From NCBI GenBank assembly GCA_021791875.1, contig JAJYVU010000003.1, forward strand, positions 1-64,000: 64,000 nt of DNA, in the 5' to 3' direction. Each line of letters begins with the position of its first letter. Within the stretch, counting starts at the first letter, position 1. Position numbers and translations under genes: made by a program. Shown piece by piece: positions 53,164 to 62,385 of the stretch. The stretch comes from Acidobacteriota bacterium (GTDB lineage Bacteria; Acidobacteriota; Terriglobia; Terriglobales; Acidobacteriaceae). The notes under the pieces are model-generated. The model worked only from the letters and a program-made list of their open reading frames with translations. It had not been told where the DNA came from and made no database searches.

Positions 53164-55203
53164 CTACCAGATGCGCACTCGCTTGTCCGGCGGCAGATAC
53201 AGCTTGTCTCCCGGCTTCACATCAAACGCCTTGTACCATGCGTTGATATTCCGCACCGTCTCCGCCCGGTACATGGCTGGCGCATGGGGATCATTCACAA
53301 TCTGCGCCCGCAGCGCCCCGGGGCGCATCTTCGTCGCCCAGTTTTGCGCAAACGCCAGGAAGAACTGCTGGTCTCCGGTCAGGCCATCCACCACCGGTGC
53401 CTTCTTGCCCTTCAGTGACAGGTGATACGCCTCATATGCATCCCTCAGACCCGCCAGGTCGGCAATGTCCTCGTTGATCGTTTGCTTGCCGTTCACAAAC
53501 ACGCCCGGGAACGGCTCGTACTGGTCATACTGCCTCGCCAGCTCCGCCGTCACCTTCTCAAAATGCGCCCGGTCTGCCGGAGTCCACCAGTTCCGCACCT
53601 GTCCTTCGGCGTCAAACGTCGATCCTTCTTCATCAAAGGTGTGCGAAATCTCGTGCCCGATCACCGACCCGATCGCACCATAGTTAAATGCATCCGGCGC
53701 CTTCGGATCATAGAACGGCGGCTGCAGAATCGCTGCCGGAAAATTCAACCCGTTATCCAGCGGAAGATTCACCGCATTCACCGTCTGCGGCTCCATCGAC
53801 CACTCGCTGCGATTCACCGGCGTCCCAATCCGCGACAATTCATAGTGATAATCAAACAGGCTCGCCCGCATCAGGTTCCCCATCAAATCGTCCCGCTTGA
53901 TCTCCAACCCTGCATAGCTCCGCCATGTGTCCGGATACCCCACGCCAACCCGTAGAGTCCCCAGCTTCTTGATCGCCTCGGCCTTCGTCGAAGGCGCCAG
54001 CCACGTATTTGCCTCCAGCCGCTTGTGATATACCGCGATCAGGTTCTCCACCAGCGCCTGCACCTTTGCTTTCTCCGCCGCGGGGAAATACTTCCGCGCG
54101 TAAATCTGGCCCACCGCATCACCCAGAACGGCGTTCACCAGCATCACCCCGCGCTGGCTCCTCGGTCTCTGCTCCTGCTGCCCGTAAACCGTCCGCCCAA
54201 AAAAGTCGAACTCCTCCGCCGCCATCTTGTGCGGCAGCGCGCTCGCATTCTCCTCAATCAGGTGAAAGCGCAGCCAGTCCTTCCACGTCGCCAGCGGCGT
54301 CTTCGCCACCAGCGCCGCTTCGCCCGCAAATGCCGACGGCTCCCACACAATAAACGACCGCTGATGCCCAAGGTCCGCCGCCTCAAAGTACGTCTTCCAG
54401 TTCAGCCCCGGAGCCTTCGCCTCAAAATCCTTCAGCGTCCACGGATTGTTCGCCTTGTGAATGTTCTCGTTCTCCGCCAGCGACCATTGCACCTTAGCAA
54501 TCGCGTCCTCCAGCGCATACACCCGCGCCGCGCGCTCCGCCGCATCGTCAAATCCCGCCAGCGTAAACATCGTCGCGATGTGTCGCTGGTATGCCTCCCG
54601 AATCTTCTCCATGGACGCTGAAGCATCCAGGTAGTACGCGCGATTCGCCAGCACCAATCCGCCCTGCAGCAGGTACGCCGTGTAGTGCGCCGAATCGTTG
54701 AAGTCCGGTCCCACCCACAACCCAAACAAATTCAACGTGTGAAAATTCGTGTTGTTCATCGGGTCCACATCCGCCCGCAGCGTCTCGCCCAGCACGCGCG
54801 CCAGTTGCTCTCGCGTATGGATCGCGGCAATCTGCTCCATCATCGGCTGCAGTGGCTTCAGCCCTTCGGCGTCGATGGCATTTGTGTCCATGTACGAGTG
54901 GTACAGGTCTGCAATCTTCCGCTCGTTCGTTCCGGACGCCGCATTCGCCTTCTCGGCGCTCTCAATGATCCCGGCCACACGCTTGTTCGTGCGGTCCATC
55001 ACAATCGAAAATCCACCCACCGCCACGCGGTCCGGAGGAATCACAGTCTTCTCCATCCATGCGCCGTTCGCATACTGGTAAAAGTTGTCGCCCGGCTTCA
55101 CCGCATGATCGATATGATCCAGCGCCACCCCATGCGTCGTCTGCGCCACCAATGCCGGCGCAAAAAAGAGAACAGAAACAGCCACTACTCGCAGAAGTTT
55201 CAT
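53164..55203 (-). CDS. M13-family (neprilysin/PepO-like) zinc metallopeptidase
   Basis: 679 residues. A signal peptide (residues 1-20, VAVSVLFFAPALVAQ) is followed by the large helical M13 N-terminal domain and the catalytic domain. The zinc motif is His517-Glu-Ile-Ser-His521; Glu578 in NEDIADLAG is the third ligand (the family form is ENIAD). The C terminus ends VRIW, where the family often has C-x-x-W. It is an exported peptidase cleaving short peptides outside the cytoplasm. The leader carries a promoter and terminator, described separately. Confidence 0.95.
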   Translation of the reverse strand: MKLLRVVAVSVLFFAPALVAQTTHGVALDHIDHAVKPGDNFYQYANGAWMEKTVIPPDRVAVGGFSIVMDRTNKRVAGIIESAEKANAASGTNERKIADLYHSYMDTNAIDAEGLKPLQPMMEQIAAIHTREQLARVLGETLRADVDPMNNTNFHTLNLFGLWVGPDFNDSAHYTAYLLQGGLVLANRAYYLDASASMEKIREAYQRHIATMFTLAGFDDAAERAARVYALEDAIAKVQWSLAENENIHKANNPWTLKDFEAKAPGLNWKTYFEAADLGHQRSFIVWEPSAFAGEAALVAKTPLATWKDWLRFHLIEENASALPHKMAAEEFDFFGRTVYGQQEQRPRSQRGVMLVNAVLGDAVGQIYARKYFPAAEKAKVQALVENLIAVYHKRLEANTWLAPSTKAEAIKKLGTLRVGVGYPDTWRSYAGLEIKRDDLMGNLMRASLFDYHYELSRIGTPVNRSEWSMEPQTVNAVNLPLDNGLNFPAAILQPPFYDPKAPDAFNYGAIGSVIGHEISHTFDEEGSTFDAEGQVRNWWTPADRAHFEKVTAELARQYDQYEPFPGVFVNGKQTINEDIADLAGLRDAYEAYHLSLKGKKAPVVDGLTGDQQFFLAFAQNWATKMRPGALRAQIVNDPHAPAMYRAETVRNINAWYKAFDVKPGDKLYLPPDKRVRIW

Positions 55204-55278
55204 TCGTCGTCTCTCCCATGGCGGCCTATCCCAAAAACAACCGCCATAAAACCCGTAAATCCCTGAAAAAACACCCTA

Positions 55279-55368
55279 CAAAAAGGAAAAGGCCGCCCGG
55301 CAACAGGGCGGCCTCTTCACTTTAGGGAGAATAGTTCCAACGGAGGCAAAACCATCAGAACTTTCTGG
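55279..55368 (-). ncRNA. Candidate small RNA with CCUCC loop, or attenuated leader
   Basis: From a minus-strand promoter with a start near 55366. The RNA would be about 85-90 nt: a hairpin with a 5-bp AGTTC/GAACT stem and 20-nt loop containing TTTTGCCTCCGTTG (an anti-Shine-Dalgarno-like CCUCC), a short linker, then the terminator. It is either an independent sRNA or the front part of the M13 peptidase leader (ATG 55203), in which case termination would control the peptidase. No experimental or comparative support available here. Confidence 0.45.
55291..55313 (-). terminator. Rho-independent terminator in the peptidase leader
   Basis: GGCCGCCC / GGGCGGCC with a 7-nt loop; on the minus strand it is followed by TTTTCCTTTTTG. 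It lies 88 nt upstream of the M13 peptidase ATG, inside its expected leader. Confidence 0.75.
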
Positions 55369-55372
55369 CGAA

Positions 55373-55402
55373 ATACTATGGGCGGGCCAAATCAGTGTCA
55401 AG
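55373..55402 (-). promoter_or_regulatory. Strong sigma70-type promoter
   Basis: On the minus strand TTGACA (55402-55397), 18 bp, TAGTAT (55378-55373). Six of six and four of six matches. It drives the sRNA candidate and possibly the M13 peptidase gene. Confidence 0.6.
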
Positions 55403-55615
55403 GTAAAATCCCGGCATTTGCAACACGCTGATTTGTTTACACTTACGGAGACGGTATATTCCTTGATCCTACGCTTTGTTTTCTCCTTCTGTTCGCTTCA
55501 TGCTTGCGCAATTCCAGCGCTACCCGCCTCAAAGAACACTGCTTAGCCCTCCGCCTGCACTGAATCGTGTGCAATTCACGGACCACTCCACCCGAATCTG
55601 CCCGGCCCTCGCCGC

Positions 55616-56896
55616 TTACTCCCCCGCCGCCTTATCTCTGGCCGTTTCACCACGGACTGCCGGCGGCTTGTTCAAATCCAGCGCAATGAACTCTTCATCC
55701 GTCACGCTCGATGCCGGCTTCCCCCGCATCACGCGATACAACGCGCGGCCGCCGCCCAGGAAAAATCCCAGCAGAATCGCCGCCAGCCCCAGGATCACAG
55801 TCAGCGACGCAATGCCAACCAACAGCTTCGCCGTCTTCGCGACTTCGCTCTCCTCTGGCTTTAGTTGATCAAACGACACCGTGCCCTGAAAGTGCACGCG
55901 CTTGAGCAGTGCATCAGCCTCCGCGCCCGTGAAGCCGCCGCTCGTCATCGCCACCAGCGGACCCGCACGCTTGACCCGCTCGGCCTCCTTCGGACCCGGA
56001 ACCACGCCGCTCTTCAGCACACTCGCAATCGCGGCTTCCCTCGCCTGTGCAATCTCCGGTGTCGGATACGAAATCAGCGTCAGAGTTCCCTTGCCATAGC
56101 GCGCCATCACAACTTCGGCGTCGGTGTCGAAATCCATCACCGCGGAAGGCAGCACGCCGCCCTCCTGCTGATAACCCGCGGGCCCTATGGCATAGCGCAC
56201 ACTGCCTGCATCCAGCCCTTCCATCGGCAACTGCTCCGGCAGCACTGGAGCAATGCCCTTGGTCCCCATCGTCTGCGGCAACGCGGCTTCCAGACTCTGC
56301 GTCTCCGCCATCTCGCCCTCTACAGGCTGCGCAAAGGTCGCATCCACCAGCAGATCGCCCTTCCAGAACAGGAAGTGATCTCCCGCGTATGCCCCGTTGA
56401 AATAGGTCAGCGGCGGCACAACCGCCTGCGGTTTCTCATGGTCCTTCCCGCTGTTCGATGCAACCTTCACAGGCTCTTTCGGACCAATCCGCACCGTCTC
56501 CGTCCCCGAACTGCGCAACATAGTGAACGCACCGTACGCGCCCGTCGCATCGGGAAACTCCATTACCCGCACGGCAACCTTGTCGGCACCGCGCGAGTAC
56601 TCCGCCTCCTCGCCGCGCTTGAATCCGAATTCCTTCAGCGCGGCCGCATTCTCCGCCGCCGGCTTCACCGCGCGCACCGCTCCGCGCGCCCATCCGCCAA
56701 ACCGCGCCGGCAACAGCGTTCTCGGCTTTGCCGCTGTCTTGGTTTGCGGCTTCTCTCCGGCCAGCATCTTCCGGATCGACTGCATCTGCTTCGCCGACGG
56801 TTGAAACAGTTTCGTCGACTGGCCATGAGCCGCTGGAATGCAAAGCGCCACGCCCATTGCGAGCGCGCCGATCGTTCGAAAAAACTTCATATTCAT
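55616..56896 (-). CDS. Exported protein, DUF6599-like, with C-terminal membrane anchor
   Basis: 426 residues. Signal peptide (TIGALAMGVALCIPAAHG), then an extracytoplasmic body (GFGGWARG-like motif, AYSRGADKVAVRVMEFPDATGA region), and a C-terminal membrane segment (LLVGIASLTVILGLAAILLG) with a cytoplasmic tail. The pattern of a FPDATGAYGAF segment and paired beta blocks resembles DUF6599 proteins, which are uncharacterised; this call is tentative. Start 56896 (MNMKFF) or 56890; no clear Shine-Dalgarno. It lies 48 nt after the EmrB-like gene on the same strand and is probably co-transcribed. Confidence 0.7.
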   Translation of the reverse strand: MNMKFFRTIGALAMGVALCIPAAHGQSTKLFQPSAKQMQSIRKMLAGEKPQTKTAAKPRTLLPARFGGWARGAVRAVKPAAENAAALKEFGFKRGEEAEYSRGADKVAVRVMEFPDATGAYGAFTMLRSSGTETVRIGPKEPVKVASNSGKDHEKPQAVVPPLTYFNGAYAGDHFLFWKGDLLVDATFAQPVEGEMAETQSLEAALPQTMGTKGIAPVLPEQLPMEGLDAGSVRYAIGPAGYQQEGGVLPSAVMDFDTDAEVVMARYGKGTLTLISYPTPEIAQAREAAIASVLKSGVVPGPKEAERVKRAGPLVAMTSGGFTGAEADALLKRVHFQGTVSFDQLKPEESEVAKTAKLLVGIASLTVILGLAAILLGFFLGGGRALYRVMRGKPASSVTDEEFIALDLNKPPAVRGETARDKAAGE

Positions 56897-56944
56897 TTTG
56901 GAGAGTACCACCGCTTGCGGTCCCCGCCCCAATCCTGCCCTGCT

Positions 56945-58537
56945 CTATTCCACCGCGGCTTCCTGCATCCTTTTCCGCCGCGAACCGCTCTCGTTACGGA
57001 ACAACAGCAGGAACGGAATGCACAAAAAGCTCAGGTAACCCAGCAATCGAAAATCGCCTATATAGGAGGAAAGCATCGCCTGCTGCAGCAGATTCCGGTA
57101 AATCTCGCCCATCGCCTCCGGCAATCCAGCCGCGCCGCTCTGCACGCTCAGATACCGCGCCAGCGCATGCAGCCTCTCCATATACATAGGATTCGTTCCC
57201 GCCAGATGCGCCGCCAGCGTGTTCTGGTGTAATTGTTCCCCGCGCACCAGCAACGTCGTCACCATCGAAATTCCAAAGCTCGCCCCCATGTTTCGCAGCA
57301 GATTGTAGAGTCCCGTCCCCGCTCCCATCAGCTCCCGCGGCAGCGTCTTCACCGTCATCGTTGTCAGCGGCACGAACAAGAATCCATTCGCAAATCCATT
57401 GACGATATTCGGCCACATGACGTTGTCCATCCCAGCCAACAAGTTCAGGTGCCCCAGCATCAGCAGCGAAATCCCTCGGATCACCATGCCAATCGTAATC
57501 AGTATCCGTTCATCCACCCACGTAATCAGCCGCGCCGCCAATATCATCGACAGCATCGCCCCAATGCCCCGCGGCGCAACCGCCAGTCCGCTGTTATATG
57601 CGTTGTAGCCAATCAGATCCTGCAGAAACAACGGCAGCAGCGTCGTCGTGCCATAGATAATGACGCCCAGCAGCCCTATCAGGAATGTCCCCGTCGCCAG
57701 ATTCCTGTTTGCCAATATCCTCAGGTTTACCAGCGGCTTGTCCGTTCGCAGCTCCCGTACGATAAACGCCGCCGCTGCCACTACCGCAATTACGACAAAC
57801 CACCGCACCCACTCCGCACCGAACCAGTCCGCCTCCTGCCCTTTGTCCAGCACCACCTGGATCGTCGTCAGCGCGAGCGTAAGGAAGCCCAGCCCCCAGT
57901 AATCCATGGTCACGCGCTTCTGCCTCTTCAGGTACGGAGGATCCTGCACAAATGTATGGATCATCACCAGCGCCAGAATCCCCACCGGTACGTTCACATA
58001 AAAAATCCATCGCCATGTGAAATTGTCTGTGATCCATCCACCGACCAGCGGCCCAATCAGCGGAGACACAATGATCCCCATCCCATAGACCGCCATCGCC
58101 TGCCCGCGCTTGTGGACTGGAAAACTCTCCAGCAGCACCGCCTGTGACACCGGCTGCAGCCCGCCGCCCGCCGCGCCCTGGATCACCCTCGCCACAATCA
58201 GAAGCGCCAGGCTCGGCGCCGCCCCGCACGCCATCGAGGCCAGCGTGAACAACGCCACCGACAGCAGTTGATAATTCCTCCGCCCCAGCACACTGCTCAG
58301 CCATCCCGACGACGGCAGCACAATTGCATTCGAAATCAGATAGCTCGTCAGAACCCACGTCGACTCATCCGTCGTCGCCGAGAGATTCCCCGCGATATGC
58401 GGCAGCGCCACCGTCGCCACCGAGGTGTCCAGCACCTCCATGAACGTCGCCAGCATCACCGCAAACGCAATCACCCACGGATTATGGCTCGGCTGCCACT
58501 GGCTTTCTGTCCGCTGCTCCATTTGCGCCGCGGCCAA
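56945..58537 (-). CDS. emrB: EmrB/QacA-type (DHA2) multidrug exporter
   Basis: 530 residues with 14 predicted membrane segments. DHA2 features: WVIAFAVMLATFMEVLDTSV, the loop SGWLSSVLGRRNYQLL and motif C GMGIIVSPLIGPLVGGWI. It exports drugs or other hydrophobic compounds using protons, usually with an EmrA adaptor and an outer-membrane channel, neither of which is adjacent. The start is TTG 58537 or ATG 58522. A 25-codon frame (58539-58616) ends one base upstream of the TTG. Confidence 0.9.
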   Translation of the reverse strand: MAAAQMEQRTESQWQPSHNPWVIAFAVMLATFMEVLDTSVATVALPHIAGNLSATTDESTWVLTSYLISNAIVLPSSGWLSSVLGRRNYQLLSVALFTLASMACGAAPSLALLIVARVIQGAAGGGLQPVSQAVLLESFPVHKRGQAMAVYGMGIIVSPLIGPLVGGWITDNFTWRWIFYVNVPVGILALVMIHTFVQDPPYLKRQKRVTMDYWGLGFLTLALTTIQVVLDKGQEADWFGAEWVRWFVVIAVVAAAAFIVRELRTDKPLVNLRILANRNLATGTFLIGLLGVIIYGTTTLLPLFLQDLIGYNAYNSGLAVAPRGIGAMLSMILAARLITWVDERILITIGMVIRGISLLMLGHLNLLAGMDNVMWPNIVNGFANGFLFVPLTTMTVKTLPRELMGAGTGLYNLLRNMGASFGISMVTTLLVRGEQLHQNTLAAHLAGTNPMYMERLHALARYLSVQSGAAGLPEAMGEIYRNLLQQAMLSSYIGDFRLLGYLSFLCIPFLLLFRNESGSRRKRMQEAAVE

Positions 58538-59319
58538 TCTACACCGAGCCTTTCGTCAAAACTCCCGCAGCCTCACCGCACGCGTCGCGCAACATTTCCA
58601 GCTTGCAATCGCTCATCCTGTTCTCTTTATTCAGACTAAAGCGGATTCGCTCCACGGTGTATCGTTGCTGCACCTCGAAGCCGCAGCATTATCCGCGGAC
58701 CCTTCCGTTACTCATTCCACCTCATCGAATACCGCCCGCCGAGTGCGCCCCATCACAGCCCTGATTGGCATCCTTCTCTCATCGCAAAATTACTTACTGA
58801 TAAATATTTCCAGAAAACCTCTGCCGCCCCTGTAACACAATTGAAATCCTTTGTTAGCAATGTTTTTACATGTCTTTAATACTTACCGGAAATCCACAGC
58901 TCATCTCCCCATCCCCGCTCATTTTAATCAATTGTTGACTCTCCTTTAACCTGCCCGCCGCGCCCCTTCGCAATACTTCACTTGCACTCAAACGACCGTA
59001 CCTCGAAGAAAATTCATTGCCTGATTCCACTCCAAGGACTCGTCTGCGCCTGCTCACCAGCACTCTGTGCCCGGTCGCTGCTACCGCTGTCGGTTTCTGG
59101 AATTCGGCCTACGAGGCATCACTCGATTCCATCTGCTTCCGATCGAAGCCGGCGTTACCGCCGCTCTCGGCCTCTGCTCTCTCCTCGCAAAGCGCCGCGC
59201 TCCGCTTCGATTCTCACCACTCACACCCGCTCCTCCCGCTATCACCCTTAGAACCCCAACACGTCGGGAGCGAGCGCAAACACACAACCAACCTGAAACG
59301 AATTTTCGGAGGAACTACC
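58538..59319. other. Intergenic region of 782 bp between exporter and receptor
   Basis: Holds promoters for both divergent genes. Bases 58840-58960 are AT-rich. A frame in phase with the receptor is open from 59017 but has neither Shine-Dalgarno nor domain content, so it is taken as leader. A short 25-codon minus frame abuts emrB. No other gene is visible. Confidence 0.55.
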
Positions 59320-62031
59320 TTGCGTCGATCTCTTATTGCCATCCTTGCGATTGCATCCCTGTTCTCGCTCGGAAGCTTGCGCGCCTTCGCAACTACTCCT
59401 GCTTCTTCTGCTGCTGCGGCAGCACGACCAGAAGTCTATGTTGTCGTTCGCGGTAAGATCACTGACCCCTCTGGCGCCGTCGTTCCCGGTGCGGCCGTTT
59501 CCCTCACCGACCTGACCACCAACAAGGTGCTGCACACTATCTCGACCGCGGATGGCAAGTATGTTTTCCCCGCTGTCTCTTCTCATCCGCATCTCCTTTC
59601 TGTCGTCAAGTCAGGATTCGAAACCTATTCGCAGCAGATTTCGCCCAAGCCCCAGCTCACCGTCAATGTCACGATGAAGCTGGCCACGCTCTCGCAGAGC
59701 GTGACGGTCCGCGGAACCATCAACCCGGAAGCCACTCCGGTGCCCACCCGCGAGCAGGTCATGCTCATGCCCGGAACGGTTCGCGTCCTCGACCGCAAAC
59801 AGATTGAGGCCAGTGGTCCTGTCGCTGGCGGCGCACAAATGGTTCAGTCCACTCCCGGAGCCAATGTCATGGGCTACGGACAAACCGGCGCGACCAAATA
59901 CACGATCATCCTCAACGGAATCCAGCAGGGCTACGCGGGAGAAGCCAGCAGTTTCACAGGCCCGGGATCGCTCGGCATCACCTTTGACGGCGTTCCAGTC
60001 GCCGATCCGGCCACCGGGCTCTGGCAGTCCGCCACCATGCCCCAGAACCTCGTCATGCAGAATCTCCAGGTCACATACGGCCCCGGCCAGCCCATGAACC
60101 GCTGGTATACCGATGTCGGCGGACGCGTTGACTTCGTTCCCGTTCAGCCCACCGTCGGCCACCACCTCAGCGTCGCCCTCACCCAGGGACCCTACGGCCA
60201 GCAGAATGCCGCCTTCGTCGGCAATACCGGCGAATTTCACGGCTGGTCCACCGTCATCGGCGGCGGCGTAGGACGCGGCGACAGCTACCGGCAGGGCCCG
60301 GACGGCTTCGGAAACCACACACAAGACGGCTCGATCTTCGGGAAGACCCTCAGAACCTTCTCGGCCGGCAGTCTCGCCTTCGGGGCCTTCTATTCCAAGT
60401 CCGGCGGCTATCGTCCTACCGTCATTCCCACCACCGACGTCGGCATCATCGAGCCGAACGGCAGCCACTTCAGCCAGCCCACCAGCGGCTACTACAGCGT
60501 CCTGCCCTTCACCGCTTATAACAAGTACGACACCAACGAGATGGCTCTCTTCTACGCGCGTGAGCACATCGAGCTAAGCCGCTCCATGTCACTCGAGAAT
60601 CTCACCTGGTACAACCACATTCGCCGCTTCCACCGCCGCAATGACGATGCCCTCAGCCAGGGCCCGCAGGTCGACGAGTGGAACAACCCACATAGCAACA
60701 TGTTCGGCGAAAAAATCAATGTCACCCAGGTTCTGCCCTTGAACACTATCAACTTCGGCGGCTACCTCGTGCACGAGCTCTACAACACGCGCAACATTTT
60801 CTATAACCCTGCTGACGGTGCCAGCGGCGCGAAGCAGATCGTCGGTATCGGATCAAAGTTCCGTTCCGGCTTCTTCCACCAGGACAACGTCACCTTCTAC
60901 GCCCAGGACGACTTCCACCCCATCCCGCAGATTCACATCATTCCCGGAGTCCGCGTCGATGGCTTCTCCACCAGCTACAGCGATCAGGCCGCGCAGGACT
61001 TCACCTTCGCCTCCGGCGTGATTCCCTCCACTCAGTGCTCTCTGTACCCGGTTGGGGCCGACCCCTACAAAAACATCCTCGGCACCCCGAATGCCACCGA
61101 TCAGGGCTCCATCTGCGGAGCGCACGAAAGCCGCTCCGCCGTAGAACCCTCCATCGATTTCACCGCCTATCCGCGTCCTTGGCTCACCCTCTACGGCGGC
61201 TATGACACCACCTACCGCTCCCCTGCATTCGGCGGCGGCGGCGGCCTCTTCCAGAAGGTCAATCCGCAGTACTACATCCTCGCCGAAGGCAAATATGCCC
61301 AGGTTGGCGCCAAGGTTCATTTCGTGAACGCACCCGCCCTCAGAAACTTCATCCTCGGCGTCAACTTCTACCACAACACCTACAGCAACCAGGAAATCGA
61401 CGTCGAAACAGCCACCGGCGTGGAACTCACCAGCGGCGGCAGCTCCACCTACCACGGCGTCGATGCCTTCTTCGACGACGATCCCACCTCGAACCTGCAC
61501 ATCTTCCTCAACTTCGCGGGTGAGGCCTCGAACTTCACCACCTACGTCACAGGCGGCACCCTCGCCGAATGCGGTACCTCCTCCAACTCCGCTGGCCTCG
61601 CACTCGGCTGCCAATACTACAACAACCTGCCCGTCTCCTACGTTCCCAACTTCACCTTCAATAGCGGAATCTACTACGCCATCCAGCACAACAACCGCGA
61701 ACTCCTCGAGCCGCGGCTCTGGCTGGAAAGCATTGGCTCTCAGCATCTCTGGTCCAACAACACGGGCGCGCCCGTCACGCAGACCATGCCCTCCTACACC
61801 ACGGTCAACCTCGGCTTTACTGCCCCCGTGACCTTCCAGAAGCAGTCCTTCAACCTCCAGCTCGACATGATGAATCTCGGTGACGTGAAGTACAACGAAT
61901 ACGAGTACATCTCCAGCGGCGGCTACTTCCAGCCGCTCTTCCCCGACCAGAACAACGTTCCCTCCGGATACACCAACGCCTATCCGGGAGCCCCGCGCAC
62001 CATCTATGGCACCATCAGCTATCAGTTCTAA
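59320..62031 (+). CDS. TonB-dependent outer-membrane receptor
   Basis: 903 residues from TTG 59320, chosen for GGAGGA seven bases upstream. Signal peptide (LIAILAIASLFSLGSLRAFA), then a carboxypeptidase-regulatory-like domain (about 40-125; GKITDPSGAVVPGAAVSL), a plug domain (about 140-250; TKYTIILNGIQQGY, LGITFDGVPVADPATG) and a 22-strand-type barrel ending in ISYQF with a terminal Phe for outer-membrane insertion. Such receptors take up glycans, siderophores or other large nutrients using TonB. Substrate unknown; no neighbouring hydrolase. A TonB-like protein is encoded at 45870. Confidence 0.93.
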   Translation: MRRSLIAILAIASLFSLGSLRAFATTPASSAAAAARPEVYVVVRGKITDPSGAVVPGAAVSLTDLTTNKVLHTISTADGKYVFPAVSSHPHLLSVVKSGFETYSQQISPKPQLTVNVTMKLATLSQSVTVRGTINPEATPVPTREQVMLMPGTVRVLDRKQIEASGPVAGGAQMVQSTPGANVMGYGQTGATKYTIILNGIQQGYAGEASSFTGPGSLGITFDGVPVADPATGLWQSATMPQNLVMQNLQVTYGPGQPMNRWYTDVGGRVDFVPVQPTVGHHLSVALTQGPYGQQNAAFVGNTGEFHGWSTVIGGGVGRGDSYRQGPDGFGNHTQDGSIFGKTLRTFSAGSLAFGAFYSKSGGYRPTVIPTTDVGIIEPNGSHFSQPTSGYYSVLPFTAYNKYDTNEMALFYAREHIELSRSMSLENLTWYNHIRRFHRRNDDALSQGPQVDEWNNPHSNMFGEKINVTQVLPLNTINFGGYLVHELYNTRNIFYNPADGASGAKQIVGIGSKFRSGFFHQDNVTFYAQDDFHPIPQIHIIPGVRVDGFSTSYSDQAAQDFTFASGVIPSTQCSLYPVGADPYKNILGTPNATDQGSICGAHESRSAVEPSIDFTAYPRPWLTLYGGYDTTYRSPAFGGGGGLFQKVNPQYYILAEGKYAQVGAKVHFVNAPALRNFILGVNFYHNTYSNQEIDVETATGVELTSGGSSTYHGVDAFFDDDPTSNLHIFLNFAGEASNFTTYVTGGTLAECGTSSNSAGLALGCQYYNNLPVSYVPNFTFNSGIYYAIQHNNRELLEPRLWLESIGSQHLWSNNTGAPVTQTMPSYTTVNLGFTAPVTFQKQSFNLQLDMMNLGDVKYNEYEYISSGGYFQPLFPDQNNVPSGYTNAYPGAPRTIYGTISYQF

Positions 62032-62103
62032 CTGGCCTCCCCATGGGAAGGGCTCGATAATTTCCAACCTCCACGGCGCCGGTTCACCCCGGCGCCCTCT
62101 TTC

Positions 62104-62330
62104 TTGCCGGGAATTAACCCTAGACTTGTTATCCTGAAAGTAGGGACAACAGAAAAAGGCGTGCTTCGGCACGCCTTTTTCCGTCACTCCAAGACTAGAA
62201 GGTTTATCGACTCAAAAGAATCAACAATATCCCCACAAAAACACCCGGGGGTTACCAGTGAATAACGAGTACTCAACCCAATAAAGTCAACCACTTACCC
62301 GCAAAAAGGAGGGGGGTCGTCAAAGCTTTT
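62104..62330. repeat. Structured intergenic element, copy 2
   Basis: Head TTGCCGGGAATTAACCCTAG, then TGTTATCCTGAA, the hairpin at 62153-62180, then two half-similar units starting TCAACAATATCCCCACAAAA and TCAACCACTTACCCGCAAAA with AACGAGTACTC between. Same order as 9612-9871; the hairpin arms are unrelated in sequence but equally placed. Confidence 0.65.
62153..62180. terminator. Perfect UUCG-loop terminator inside element copy 2
   Basis: AAAAAGGCGTGC-TTCG-GCACGCCTTTTT, a 12-bp perfect stem with a UUCG tetraloop and T-runs on both strands. It serves the receptor gene (plus) and can stop minus-strand transcripts. Confidence 0.85.
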
Positions 62331-62333
62331 AAA

Positions 62334-62385
62334 TGGTACGGACCGGGGACATAGCTGACATTTTGAACCGGGGAGATACCCGACA
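62334..62385. mobile_element. Possible solitary insertion-sequence end (IS481-like)
   Basis: Contains ACCGGGGACATAGCTGACAT and, 25 bp on, ACCGGGGAGATACCCGACA. Read on the minus strand it begins TGTCGGGTATCTCCCCGG, which resembles ends of IS481-type elements as I remember them. No transposase or second end is present in the window, so it would be a remnant. Confidence 0.35.

Larger units (their letters stand above)
55204..55615. other. Intergenic region of 412 bp with promoter, terminator and sRNA candidate
   Basis: No protein gene seen. It contains a minus-strand promoter (55373-55402), a hairpin exposing CCTCC (55333-55362) and a terminator (55279-55313) ahead of the M13 peptidase ATG. Bases 55403-55615 show nothing recognisable. 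Confidence 0.6.

Noticed and set aside
59017-59319. 101-codon upstream extension of the TonB-dependent receptor
   Set aside because: No signal peptide could function after such an extension; TTG 59320 has GGAGGA and directly precedes the signal peptide.
60853-62187. 444-codon minus frame opposite the TonB-dependent receptor
   Set aside because: Opposite a clear barrel protein; composition of a mirror frame, and it would run through the terminator at 62153.
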